Source: Owenia fusiformis
Lineage: Eukaryota; Annelida; Polychaeta; Sabellida; Oweniidae
Reading direction: 5' to 3'
Length of the DNA: 64,000 bases
NCBI GenBank assembly: GCA_903813345.2
Contig: CAIIXF020000003.1
Location: 8,389,412-8,453,411, forward strand
Under the pieces are notes generated by a model that saw only the letters and a program-made list of their open reading frames with translations, did not search any database and was not told the DNA's origin. This document shows, piece by piece, positions 45,071 to 55,999 of the stretch. Position 1 is the stretch's first letter, and every line of letters starts with the position of its first letter. Position numbers and translations under genes: made by a program.

Positions 45071-46029
45071 TCAGTATATTTCGAATGATTTTTTGATTTG
45101 ATGCCTTTTTAACACATTATCCATTTCTGCCCCCACTGGACCAGATGTATTTTTCAATTTTAACTCAGCTTTTTCTTCATTTATTGTTTCCTTTACTGAA
45201 TCCTTCGCTTTTCCAGGCTTCATATGTTTGGCTTTCTTTTTCAATGAATAAATTTTTTCCCATGTATTCACATATTCACCAAAAGGCGTGTCTCTCTTAT
45301 CCTCTGGAAGTCTTTTGTCACGGGCGATATTGCGCCCCAAAGCTCGATCAATCAAGTTGCATCCTTTTAGCAAGAGATTGTGATGTTTTAAAACAACACC
45401 TAGAAGAATGTGCAACTATGGGGGGCATATTTGACTTACCGTATTTCTATATTAAATAAAGGCTCATTTATAACATTCATGTAATATTTTGCCTTCGATA
45501 TGTTTCCATCAGTCTCATCAATGAATTTCTTGTGATGTCTTTTTAATGTGGCTAGCGAGCGCTGTGTAATTTTCAAAGAGAGTCTGTCTTTTCTGGGAAT
45601 GTTGTACTTGGAATTTGGAAGATGACAATATAAACATGAATATGTCCCACATGGTCCGGAAAGCCCCATGCCTTTAGTCAGAAAGTCGTAGTCTCCACAC
45701 ATGAAAAGTCATATCCTTCTGCCTTGCCATGACATATTCTTGATATGTTCGATATCGGGTCTGATTTTCTGTTGAATTTTTTCCACGTTTTCTCGACTGT
45801 CTTTTGCTAAAAACATGGCAAAAACAAGGCAATTATTTGTTTTATTGGGATTCGCAGTGTTCATGACTTGCAGGGTGGTTTTAAAGCTTTTCCCACCATG
45901 ATCTGCACCTAGTTTCACCCAAATCTCATCCTTTGGGATTACTGGATGATCGAGACATAGTGTTTTGTATTCTGCCATGCTATTTATGTGGTCCCCTAGA
46001 TATTGTTTCACATTGCTGATGTACGCCAT
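45071..46029 (-). pseudogene. Decayed RAG1-like transposase (relative of the gene at 52675-55646)
   Basis: Collinear with the second exon of the intact transposase. 46029-45709 matches the segment with DEIWVKLGADHGGKSFK, 45702-45436 the segment with CGDYDFLTKGMGLSG and YSCLYC, and 45415-45071 the segment starting HILLGVVLKHHNLLL. The first two pieces are in one frame, separated only by a TGA. A frameshift and a TAG near 45425-45440 separate the third. The first two predicted catalytic aspartates and the CxxC pair survive. The N-terminal zinc module and the C-terminal HxxxxH/Glu region are absent. Sequence divergence from the intact copy is large, so this is a different lineage of the family, not a recent copy. 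Confidence 0.85.
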
Positions 46030-47604
46030 TGATGATGAACTGCGTCATGATGAACTGCCCACGCTTCATCATTTGGTTAACTGATCCGGACCCTTGATTA
46101 ACATGATTTTGCCCCATTTGTTGCAATTTTTGCTCAATTCTGTCTAATCTGTTATCCGTGTTTTGATCAGGTGAGGCCTGCTTTACCACGTTCAAATTAC
46201 CCGCGCCTTTCCGACCTTCATGAAAGATCTCATATTTGACTGCCATTTGCAAAGCCTCATTTAATGTTACGGGATCTTTCTCAAACACATACCATTCGTT
46301 TGTTTGGTCGTTAAGTGCGTCTTTAAAACTTTCCAATGCCTTCCTTTCCCTTTCTTCAAAGGAAGCGCTTGGGAAAGCCAGACGTACCAATCGTTTAATA
46401 TCATATGCGAGAGCCATAACATCTTCATTTCGCTGTCATTTTCGAGATTTCAACTGATTCCTAAACTTTACATGTTTATGTTTGGGCTCGAAACGATCGG
46501 TCAATGCGCTCACTAGCTCGTCATAAACGAGTACACCCCCTGCCGGAAATAATTCAGTCAAAACACTTAGTGCTTCACCCCGAAAATTTGACGCTAACTG
46601 GGACAATTTAGTTTCGTCATCCCACCTGTTACATTGTGAAACAATTTTAAATTGTGTGAAAAAATCATTGAAGCTAGAGCTTCCGTCATAAATACCAATC
46701 TCTGCGTCCTTTCTGAACTTTTGTGGCTCACTCTTAGTAACGTTTATTGACTGAATTTCTGGCGTTTTTGAGCTATTCGGTATAAATGACCACTTTCCCT
46801 CGGGAACGGTTACCTCATGAGGGGCATTAATGGGGAGCGGATGAAAGAATGGGACTTCTGGGCTTGTCTGATTAACAGAGTTAAGCGATGTTTCCGACGC
46901 ACTTGGAAATTGATTTGGTCCTGAATAAAGTGACGCACCCACAGGCCTATCGACCCTGCTGTGTAACCGACCACCAGTTGATTGGTAATTTGGCTTGAAA
47001 TCGTTAAGCTCCGGTCGCTTTGACCTCGGAATATTTGTCTGATAATCAGACAATGGAGTTTGGGGGACACCTGGATTAAGTATTTGTTGGGAATATCCCA
47101 TGTTTTCATTGACCCGACTTAGGCAAAATGGTACGCTAGTGTTTGATACCGGCGGAGGCAAACCTTGCCTCGGAATACTAACATATACCTGATTGACAGA
47201 ATTTTCATATGTGCGGCTATCATTTTGCATTTGTTCTACCGTTTCATTAAAATGTAACCTCTGTTTCGGAGTTTTCAGACGAGCACCTTGATCTGTGAAC
47301 CCTTGTAATTCACCACCGTCTACCTTTTTACCACTTGGCGGTTTCAACACATTTGTATTGGACGGGTTTTCGGACTCATTTCCCGCAACTTCTGTTTTAT
47401 CCAGATCAATGTCAAAATTGGACGCCATACGGACGGTTGAGTCAAGGGTTTCAATGTAGACAGCCCACTGTCAGGCGCAACGCCAAAAGATACCTCTGCA
47501 TCTTTATACCTTAGAAGACCACTACCTCGACCTCTACCTCTCCCTGAAAATTGAGGGAGAGGGGCACCCGGTTCTACGCCTTCCGAAATACCTTTTTCCG
47601 CCAT
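45980..47604 (-). pseudogene. Ty3/gypsy-type Gag relic
   Basis: An ATG at 47604 opens a frame with a GRGRGRGSG stretch; a frame change near 47430 leads into the main frame (47428-45980). That frame contains the retrotransposon Gag core: IGIYDGSSSFNDFFTQFKIV, WDDETKLSQLASNFRGEALS and LVSALTDRF, continuing as RLAFPSASFEERERKALESF. One in-frame TGA (46438-46436) separates the last part. The tail (NRLDRIEQKLQQMGQNH) ends where the decayed transposase begins. No zinc knuckle, protease or reverse transcriptase follows, so the element is truncated at that junction. Confidence 0.75.
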
Positions 47605-47729
47605 TTGTTTACACCGTTTTACACTGATACACAACGAACGCAATAATAACCTTTTTACGTTCCTATTTGATTAGGAACGGATGCATAGACAACGGAACCT
47701 AATATTCACAATTTACTTGGACTCGACTA

Positions 47730-50700
47730 GGGTAGAATCACCTAATTCCGTCCAGTACCTAATGGCGTCCAACACAACCTAATGGCGTCCAACACAACCT
47801 AATGACAGCCAACACTACCTAATATCGTCCATACGATATATTGATATATACGCATATTTGTATTAGTATTAATGAATAAATTGACACATGTTGATACCTA
47901 GTTTCATTTTAGAATCTATATCTACGTAAAAGGTTGATCGATTATAATTCATTGTTGATCTTGGTGTTTCTTTCCAATTGGCGCCATATTTGAATGTGAG
48001 TATTTTATGTCTCCGTCTTTATATGATATATTATGCAAATCTGGAATGGAAAACTACGTGAAGTTCATTTTAATTTGATATTGAATATTAATTCTTTTAA
48101 AAGATTGACGTAATAAACTTAAAAATCAATTAAAACCCTGACAGTTTGTCTGAAAAGATTGACCGGAATAAGGAATTAAATTCAATTAGAAAATTTGGGG
48201 ATTCCCCTTTTTGGAGATTCTTCTTTTCATTGCACTGTGTACTTGAAGACGATTGTGGAAGTTGAATTATATTAAAAACTGAATTAATACACATGTGTAA
48301 AAGACGACATGTACATGGACATTTATTATTTTTAGGTCACAATGCCAAAATATGGACGGGAAACACTGGATGAGGCCTTGAAAGTCTACAGAGAAGGCCG
48401 GTTGACTCTGAGGCAAACGGCTGCCCGATAAACTATAACTAAGTCAACAATCCGTGATCGTATAGTCAGATTGTTAATTACGTATTAACATAATACATGT
48501 ATATTTTGAATATCTGAAAATATCATTAGTATACGATGCCTTATTCCAACTTGCTTAATCATGGGGTACGTACTGCGTACACGCAGGGGGGTCCGGTACA
48601 AAGCGGGGCTGATGTACTTATAGCAAACTGATGTTTTCATCGTTTCAGAAAAGTTTCTAGATATTTTTAATATACAAGTTTACTAAAAGTACATCATCAC
48701 CGTGTTGTACCAGACCCGTGTGTAACTGCCACGCTCAAAATGGTACATTCCCCATGTGAATAAATTATTATGTTGATGTTCGAGTAAATGTTGCTTATTT
48801 AGAACAATGCGTGCCCTACTCTACTTTCACTTTTATCTCCTTATATAACACGTATAAATCTATTTTCAAGTCCATGATTACGTTTTTGTCAATGGAGTTT
48901 TAGGCATGTTAGGTGATTTGTCTATAGCCTTTGCAATGATATGAACGACAAAGGCAACATTTATAAGAATTTTTGTTATGTTTGGGTTATGAAAGTCATA
49001 TAACAACTAACCACATGTGAGTAACAAGCAGTATGGTAACTCAAAGTATACTCCATCTAATCTAAACGCTGTGAACACGATAATCAAAATGATGGTGTTC
49101 AATCTTTCCATTTATTATCTGAGATGTATCAAATAGCGTATGCTTATGATTTTAAATCGAGAATCGATAAATAATAAACAATATGAAAGGAAACAACATG
49201 ATTCATGATAAGCATGTACAATATATTATCCTACCTTGCCTTTGGTGATCGATGTTATTTCGATCGTCCACTCGGCCAGTCTGTACAAAACGGTGTTCCT
49301 GAGGTCCATTGATTTCAGCTTTGCATTGGTTTACAATACAATATAAAGTTAAATACAGCGACTTGGTAACTTTATTTTAGTATAAATTGAACTACATCAT
49401 GTACATAAACATATGCTAATCATTGATTTATTCCATACGAAAATGATTATACAATACATAGTTCATAATTTTTACCATATTCCGGAAAGAAAAAAGGAAA
49501 CTAAATAAAGAGAAGAAACTAAAAGCAGATTTGCTAAAACAGTTTAAATCAAACAGAAACCTATTTAGTAGCCTGGGTCAAAACCCTAGTACGTAATGCT
49601 AGCTTCAACGTTTATATACTGGGCCTATTATGCACTTTCAATCACTGATTACGTGTCAGCGTATGGTATCGTATAGTCAGATTGTTGGACGTATTGAATA
49701 TATTTGTTAATGGAACCATTGGGAAATATCAGTGTCCCAGAATGCCAGATCCAAATGGTAATAAATTAAATGCATCTATTGCAACTATAATTGTGTGCTT
49801 AAAATGATCAAATGTTTTTTGACATTTAAATCATTATTGAACGACGATTTTGGAAATCTTGACAGAACTCAACCTGACTTTGTTTTCCAATAAAAGGGAT
49901 TGCTTTATAGACGAGCACTTTTCACAGCAGTAAAACTATATTCCAGATACTACGATTTTTAATCACCATGAGTCCTAACGCAGATTGTTATGTTCTTTCT
50001 GAATAATTAAAATAAAATAAATATATACCTACAGGTATGGTATACAACTACAGTATTGTAAGATTCCATTATTTCGTAATACGACGATACATAACTCTGA
50101 GAAAATAGTATGCTGTCGTAGTGTGAACCCATTGTGAGTTTGACAATTTGACTCGAGAACTTAAGGTAGGTCTAGGCCTGTTCAATTTTTACCCTTGCTT
50201 GTTAACACTTGGCATTGGCGTACATTGTTTTAACCTGAGGCCCGGGTATACTGTCATTAATAAAAAGAATTATTATCCATTTAGCTTATAAAAATCAGTC
50301 CTAGTCTTATACATGTAAGTAATCTAGTATAATATACATGTATACACCACGCATTAACATCTCAGTACATTAGCGGACATTTTAAACATTTTTAACGTAT
50401 TCCTGGGCCTCAGGTTTTAACACTACGGGACCTTATCATCTGATCCTTAAAGGAATATAAACTGACAACATGTTTGCTAAATACGATATCTAACAAATTG
50501 TAGGCCTTATTGCGACAAGCCAAATGTCACCAGCAATTTGTTACAAGTGAGAAATCCCAACCGCCAAACAATGTTCCCTAAACTTAGATACCATAACGAA
50601 TATATCACCACTCTGGCTGCGCTGTAACAAAAATATGAATAAGTCATTCAGTTATAACACCGTAGGGTAACATACCATAGTATAAATGGTTAGGGAATGA

Positions 50701-51019
50701 ACAAATATTGGGTAATAGATGTAAACTTATTGAGAATCACGGTTATTAATCACGTGGACGGCATTAGGTTGTTGGCTGGCTGGAATTAGGACTGTTTGGT
50801 GGACGGAATTAGGACAGGTGGACGGGATTAGGAAGCGCAATTGTCCACCTTTTCTATGATATTAACCAATCAAACAGCGATGATTTGAAACGAGACCCCC
50901 CAAATAATGTTAGTTTTATTGATGTTTCATATAATTTTCAAGCGGTTTTGATAATCTTCGCCGTGTTTTTCAATAAAAAGAAAAATACAAAAAGTGGACG
51001 GAATTAGGTGATCTTCCCC
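47730..51019. mobile_element. Pogo-like DNA transposon, 3.3 kb, TA target site, with subterminal motif clusters
   Basis: Left end GGGTAGAATCACCTAATTCC and right end (inverted) GGGGAAGATCACCTAATTCC match at 21 of 24 positions over the first 24 bp, with TA outside both (47728-47729 and 51020-51021). The 13-bp motif CCTAATNNCGTCC occurs five times at the left (47741, 47758, 47778, 47798, 47818) and five times inverted at the right (50756, 50778, 50801, 50820, 50996), with minor variants. The only recognisable coding remnant is the helix-turn-helix start at 48342. The rest is eroded AT-rich DNA. Confidence 0.8.
48342..48480 (+). pseudogene. Pogo/psq-type helix-turn-helix transposase remnant
   Basis: ATG at 48342 opens MPKYGRETLDEALKVYREGR then LTLRQTAAR, a stop (TAA), and in the same frame TITKSTIRDRIV. 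The LxxAlxxvxxGxxslrqAA..., KSTxxDRv pattern is that of the psq/pogo/CENP-B N-terminal DNA-binding domain. The rest of the transposase cannot be read. A 20-bp echo of its end (TATCGTATAGTCAGATTGTT) recurs at about 49667. Confidence 0.6.
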
Positions 51020-51210
51020 TACCCTGATTTTAGTCGGAATCCAACACGGAATTGCGCAGAATACAACCAAATAATTACTTTTTTTTTTTACAATCAATTA
51101 CGCTTATCAGACGGTGACTGATATTTTTGTATGGCCTATACGGAATCGACTACCCTAGTTTTAGTCGAAAACGAAAACGGAACTGCGCTGAACACAACCA
51201 AGTTATTACA
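51018..51210. repeat. Direct repeat of ~55 bp, 133 bp apart, at the pogo-like insertion site
   Basis: TACCCT..TTTTAGTCG followed by CGGAA(T/C)TGCGC.GAA(T/C)ACAACCAA occurs at 51020 and again at 51153. The second copy is intact across the site where the pogo-like element entered the first, so it shows the unoccupied target (CGACTACCCT). Confidence 0.7.
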
Positions 51211-51214
51211 TAAG

Positions 51215-52140
51215 GGAGTTTGAATTTAATATAATGAATAAAAAGATAAAATAAATATAAATGTTTCTATAAATCAAAGTCTTTTAATGCATACTAAAAC
51301 TATTCATACAGAGATGTGTTCACAAACTTACAATTACAATCAAACAATATCAGTCATTATATTTTTACCTATTACGCTATTTATGACCGTCCGATGTAGT
51401 GTGAGAATATAACAATGAATCAGTACCATTAAAGAACAATCAATCAAATGAGTCAAGCAACTAAACAATCAATCAATACTACAACAAATACTCAATAAGG
51501 AAACGCCTTATCCAGAAAATATATAATAATTTGGAAGTTTAAATCTAAAGTAAAACGTGTCAAGCTTTAAAAAGGTATATAAGAATAAATGAAATAGGCG
51601 AACCTGGTCAGTAGTGTTGTTTGTAACTATCAACTCACCCAAGCTTCCATGTCACGAGGTGTTTATATATCCAGACATATTGCTTGAATTCTATCCTACT
51701 GAGGAAGAGACCGAACGCGAAAACCGGCGGGCGCAAAAACCTGATGTTTCTGAGGGTGGGGGCACTTATATACTCCCCCAGAGACAAAGTAAGGGGCAGG
51801 GATTATCCCAAAAACAGAAACATCAGACTTGTCCATTGGTCAATGATACGTGGCTAGCATGTCAAAATATTATTTATGACCTAAAGACTGACGGTGGTGC
51901 CCATTGCAATTAAGCATTACAAATTAAACATATATGATTGGATGTACAATATTAATATAAGTGTGCCACTGACTAAAAGCCACCGGCCTCTGTAAGAATA
52001 AGAACTGGAACTAAATACACAATGGTGATTGGTTGACAATGGTACAATACTGTTAATAAAATATGAATGAGAGATAGAAGACTTGAAAATATTACATATA
52101 AGGACCCAAGTCCGTCACATGAGAATAAGAACTAAGAGTG
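51215..52140. other. Intergenic sequence
   Basis: A 99-codon plus frame (51614-51913) with charged and Gln-rich content has no recognisable domain or splice context. Nothing else is supported. Confidence 0.35.
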
Positions 52141-52144
52141 TACA

Positions 52145-52160
52145 CACAGCAAGCCTGTAG
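52145..52160 (+). repeat. Left terminal inverted repeat of the RAG1-like transposon
   Basis: CACAGCAAGCCTGTAG, perfect inverse of 55977-55992. Its first seven bases (CACAGCA) match the recombination signal heptamer CACAGTG at five positions, including the critical CAC. No nonamer-like sequence is seen at 12- or 23-bp spacing. Confidence 0.9.
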
Positions 52161-52674
52161 AGCTCTAGGCATAGCATTTAGTTCAGTAGGCACTTGAAAC
52201 CCAATATACCTAATTAATATTCAATAGCCTCGCTCTGGGTTCAGTAGCCTCAATTTGGATTTTTCAATGGCAATCCAGAAGTAACCAATTAACCAACTAA
52301 TTCTTCAAATGTTTAATTAAGTCCCTTGGAAGGTATTATAAATAAAAAATTTGAAATGAAAACATTGATAATGATCCCCTACTTAACACCCTTGACTCAT
52401 TTCTTGGATGGGAATTAGATTAACCCTCATTAGAACCATCTGATCCTTACCAACTTGTTTCTGGAAATTCTTGTGATTATCTTAATGTACATTAACTTTA
52501 AACCTGAATAATACATTGAGTGTGCGTTTCAAATGAACTAAAATTTAAACCTTCTTTTAGTATGTTATATCTCCTATGAGATGAAAAAAATTTGAAAGCA
52601 TTTGAAGCGCAAGGTTTTGAGAAATGTTTATCTAAACATCCCCTCCCCCAAAGGTCTATATACTATTCCAATAC

Positions 52675-53385
52675 ATGAGAATTCACTTTACACATGTTCA
52701 ACACTGCTATCAACACAAAGCAAAAATGCATGTCACAGAAGATCACAAAAAAGTATTGGATAGTTTATGTAGATTGTGTGGTGAGAAAAATTCAGTTTTT
52801 AGGAAAAAATACAAACCTCAACCATGTGTGTCAATTCAAAAGGAATTATTAAATATATGCCCAGAAATAAACTTGGATATGGACAATCCGGATCTTCACC
52901 CAAAGAAGATTTGTCAATCATGTTATAATAGACTGAAGAATAAGAAAGCAAAAATAGATAAAAACACAATGGATCTCTATAACAAAATCAATAACCTGTG
53001 GACAAATGCCTTTGATGGGAACTCCTCTACAATTTGTGAAAAGTCAAATTCTAAGAACTCTCACAGTGCTATTGCAAGAAAAAGAACATTTGAGAGTAGC
53101 TATAAAGACATGGATAAAAGTTTAAACATCAGTGACATTGACACAAATGATATAAGTTTTCAATGCACGAGTACGCCTAAAAAGGTATGCATTAAAGATG
53201 TATCATCCGCATCTACATCAATGACACCTGGCCGTGGCCGTGAATCTACTATCAAAGAATTATTACAAAAACCGTTAGCTGCACCTTTAAGTATTTTAGA
53301 AAATAAATTATTGACACAGCTAGTCAGAAGGAAGTTGAAACATTCAACAGATAAGGATACATTAATCTGCAAAACGGGTGGAAAA
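52675..53385 (+). CDS. RAG1-like transposase, exon 1 (N-terminal zinc module)
   Basis: Exon 1 encodes 237 residues from ATG 52675 (M18 is an alternative start) to a GTGAGT donor at 53386, phase 0. The frame would end eight codons later in the intron. Residues 32-35 are C-x2-C (LCRLCG), followed by C51, C62 and then HPKKICQSCYNRL (H75, C80, C83). This CxxC ... HPxxxCxxCyN layout is the signature of the RAG1 N-terminal zinc-binding region, which in vertebrates helps the core bind zinc and interact with other proteins. The remaining ~150 residues are Ser/Lys-rich, contain a GRGRE motif and look disordered. It joins exon 2 across a 296-bp intron. Start choice is inference. Confidence 0.8.
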
Positions 53386-53681
53386 GTGAGTATTTATTTG
53401 GTTTAATTTATTAAATGCAAGATGTGCAAGTAATGGGGGGGGGATAAAGGCGTGTTCACTGCATTTTTTGGGTATTAAGTTTTGTCAAATGTCTATTGAA
53501 TCAAGTGCAATCTAGTATAACTTGTCTAATCAAGAGCTAGATGTCAAATCATTAAGAAGCTATCATAAAGAACCTCTTATCATGTGATAATCACCATAAA
53601 ATTCAAGTATCTTCAACATATCATTAAGTGTTATCTTAAATATACCATGAAATCATCAAGTAATTCAAATTAATGTTCCAG

Positions 53682-55646
53682 CCTTTGATCTTGATGAAAG
53701 TAGAAAAGGTCCAAGTCCAGAGTGAAAAAGCATCTTCACCTCTTAAAAAGCGCAGAGCAAAACAAATAAATAAGTTCAGGAGAGCAACAGGGGGAAAAAA
53801 TGATAATTCCATCAATCAGCAGATAGCAAAAGAGTGGCGAATAGCATATAGAAAGAAAAAGAACAGGAATCAGCTGGAACATTTGACAAAAATAAAAGCA
53901 GCAAGGGTAACCAGAAAACAAGCCCTCGCAATGAAGTCTGATGCCAGGTTGTCATGGGGCCAAATGGATGTTATAACGAGGCATTTGCGGGAAAACATAA
54001 CAATAGAGAGCAGAAATAAACAGAGGGAATATCGGAAAAATTTACTCAATGATATTAATCTAAAACAAAAGCTGAAATTGTTTACCAAAAAAGACAATAT
54101 TTCCCCCGAGAGTAAAAATGGAAAGGTATACAAGAAACTGCCTATGGTGTATATTAACAATTTGGAAGTACATGTAAAATCACACCTCGATAAAATGGAA
54201 AAATTCAATATGATAGAGCAATCTCATGTTATTCCCAATGATGAGATTTGGATAAAAATTGGAGCAGATCACGGGGGTGGGTCTTTTAAAATATGTTTCC
54301 AAATATTGAACACAAGGAATCCAAATGCCCCAAAGAACACTCTAGTTTTTGCCGCATTCTGTGCAAAAGACAGTAGGGAAAATATGGAAATGTTGTTGAA
54401 AAGATACTCTCCACAGATTGAGAAGTTAAAAAATATGGTGTGGAATGGAAAGAGAGTGAACCTGTTTGGCTGTGGTGACTATGAGTATCTGTCAAAGACA
54501 CTTGGGATATCAGGAGCAAATGGAACATTTCCCTGTATATATTGTGAAATTCGCTCATCTGACATGAACACACCAAAGTCATCAAGGTCAAAGCTACCTG
54601 AAAGAACTCTTAAATCGCTTAAAAAAGCACACAAAGACTTTCTTGAAAAGGGCAATGCAAAATTATCAAATGCCAAATACTTTCAAAACGCTATCAACCC
54701 ATCTTTGATTCCCATTGAAATTGATCATGTATGTCCCCCTTACTTGCATATATTATTGGGACTTGTGAAAAAACACCATGATCTCTTATTGTCACTTTGC
54801 AACAAAATTGATCTGAGAATTGCACACCAAATTGCCAGCGATGAATCATTGAGTGAAAGCAAGCGAGATACGCCTTATGGGAAATATATTACTCAACTTG
54901 AGAAAATTTCCAACCTGAAAAAAGAACTTGAAAGTATTCCAAATGAACAAAAACGGGAAAAGATTAAAAAAGAAATCGAAGACAGAGAAACAAAAAACCA
55001 ACTTCACTTAGAATCTGGAACTGTAGCTGCCACACTTGACCAGGTTCTAAAAAAGCATAACATACAAAGGGCACCATACCATGGAAAATCTTTTGTTGGC
55101 AACCACTGCCACAAGTATTTAAAGCCAGAGGTGTACAATGATCTTTGTGATGCAGTTGTTCAGGCTACAACGTCAATTTCAAAAGGACTAAAAATTGAAA
55201 ACAAATTAGTAAAAGCAGCACATCGCATTAGTAATATTTTTAAGGATGTAAATAAAGAACTTTCAATTGTTCACAACGCAGTTTCTCACGACAAAAAAAT
55301 CGAGGCTGAGCAAGTACCAATGATTCAAGCAAAGATTGACAGCTACATGGAAGCATATAGACACTACTTTAAAAGGACAAATATCACCTTGAAACAACAT
55401 CTCCTTGAAGATCACATATCGGAATGGATAGAAAGATATAACTGTGGGATGGGTCTTCAAGGTGAACAGGGAATTGAAAGTGTCCATAAGATATTCAATG
55501 ACTTGGACCGTAAAATGAATGGAATACGTCACCCCCTAAATAAATTAACATCTATTGTGACAGAGCACCTGGTAACCTGCCAACCCGAATTGATAACTTC
55601 AAATCCAATAATAAAAAAGCGCAACCCTTCTAAGATTAAAGTATGA
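53682..55646 (+). CDS. RAG1-like transposase, exon 2 (catalytic core)
   Basis: A TTCCAG acceptor at 53676-53681 opens a phase-0 exon of 654 codons to TGA at 55644-55646, giving about 891 residues with exon 1. A Lys/Arg-rich region (residues ~245-330) probably binds DNA. The RAG1-core-like motifs follow: D433 in GADHGG, D503 in CGDYEYL, C522-x2-C525 in FPCIYC, H810-x4-H815 in QHLLEDH, and E832 or E836 in GEQGIESVH. In RAG1 the second aspartate precedes the CxxC by 19 residues, exactly as here, and zinc is held by CxxC plus HxxxxH. A charged, coiled-coil-like segment lies at ~640-690. The expected activity is DDE cut-and-paste transposition in the nucleus. No frame damage is seen. Assignment to RAG1-like is strong; the exact superfamily is inference. 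Confidence 0.9.
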   Translation, partial: PLILMKVEKVQVQSEKASSPLKKRRAKQINKFRRATGGKNDNSINQQIAKEWRIAYRKKKNRNQLEHLTKIKAARVTRKQALAMKSDARLSWGQMDVITRHLRENITIESRNKQREYRKNLLNDINLKQKLKLFTKKDNISPESKNGKVYKKLPMVYINNLEVHVKSHLDKMEKFNMIEQSHVIPNDEIWIKIGADHGGGSFKICFQILNTRNPNAPKNTLVFAAFCAKDSRENMEMLLKRYSPQIEKLKNMVWNGKRVNLFGCGDYEYLSKTLGISGANGTFPCIYCEIRSSDMNTPKSSRSKLPERTLKSLKKAHKDFLEKGNAKLSNAKYFQNAINPSLIPIEIDHVCPPYLHILLGLVKKHHDLLLSLCNKIDLRIAHQIASDESLSESKRDTPYGKYITQLEKISNLKKELESIPNEQKREKIKKEIEDRETKNQLHLESGTVAATLDQVLKKHNIQRAPYHGKSFVGNHCHKYLKPEVYNDLCDAVVQATTSISKGLKIENKLVKAAHRISNIFKDVNKELSIVHNAVSHDKKIEAEQVPMIQAKIDSYMEAYRHYFKRTNITLKQHLLEDHISEWIERYNCGMGLQGEQGIESVHKIFNDLDRKMNGIRHPLNKLTSIVTEHLVTCQPELITSNPIIKKRNPSKIKV

Positions 55647-55976
55647 CACCACTACTCTGCTTCTGATGTGAGTATATTTTAATTGAAGCTGTAGAGCATG
55701 AATAGTTTAGTACTATATTCCCATATTAATCAGTCATACACTTATTATTCAAAGACTGCATCAATCCTCTTTCAAGCAAAACAACACATATCTTAACATA
55801 TTTCATACATCTCTTCCACTAACATTTTAATCTGATAGGGTAATGGGGCACTTTAAGGTTGATTGACTTGTGTGTAGGTATTAATTACAGCGAATGCCTA
55901 CTGAGAGTTAAATGTACATGCTGAGCTATGCTAGCGCTACTGGTGGTAATTTGATAAACAACAACTAAATCTACCA

Positions 55977-55992
55977 CTACAGGCTTGCTGTG
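55977..55992 (-). repeat. Right terminal inverted repeat of the RAG1-like transposon
   Basis: CTACAGGCTTGCTGTG on plus, followed by the TACA target duplication at 55993-55996. Confidence 0.9.
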
Positions 55993-55999
55993 TACAAAG

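Larger units (their letters stand above)
52145..55992 (+). mobile_element. Complete RAG1-like DNA transposon (N-RAG-TP / Chapaev-like), 3848 bp
   Basis: The terminal inverted repeats are 16 bp and perfect: CACAGCAAGCCTGTAG at 52145-52160 and its inverse at 55977-55992. TACA stands immediately outside both ends (52141-52144 and 55993-55996), a 4-bp target duplication. Between them lies a single two-exon gene on the plus strand and ~500 bp of 5' and ~330 bp of 3' non-coding DNA. The CAC start and 4-bp duplication agree with Chapaev-type elements; RAG/Transib elements also start with CAC but make 5-bp duplications. The ends, the target duplication and the open gene are all intact, so the element may be young. 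Confidence 0.9.

Noticed and set aside
46029-46417. In-frame Gag-transposase fusion protein
   Set aside because: The Gag frame and transposase frame differ, and Gag ends at 45980 without reading into the transposase motifs.
52145-52200. Full recombination signal sequence (heptamer, 12/23 spacer, nonamer)
   Set aside because: Only the heptamer-like CACAGCA is present; no A-rich nonamer at either spacing on either end.
53736-55532. Minus-strand frames inside the RAG1-like gene
   Set aside because: Shadows of the 654-codon plus-strand exon.
52145-55992. A RAG2-like partner gene
   Set aside because: No kelch-like or other second frame exists on either strand inside the element.
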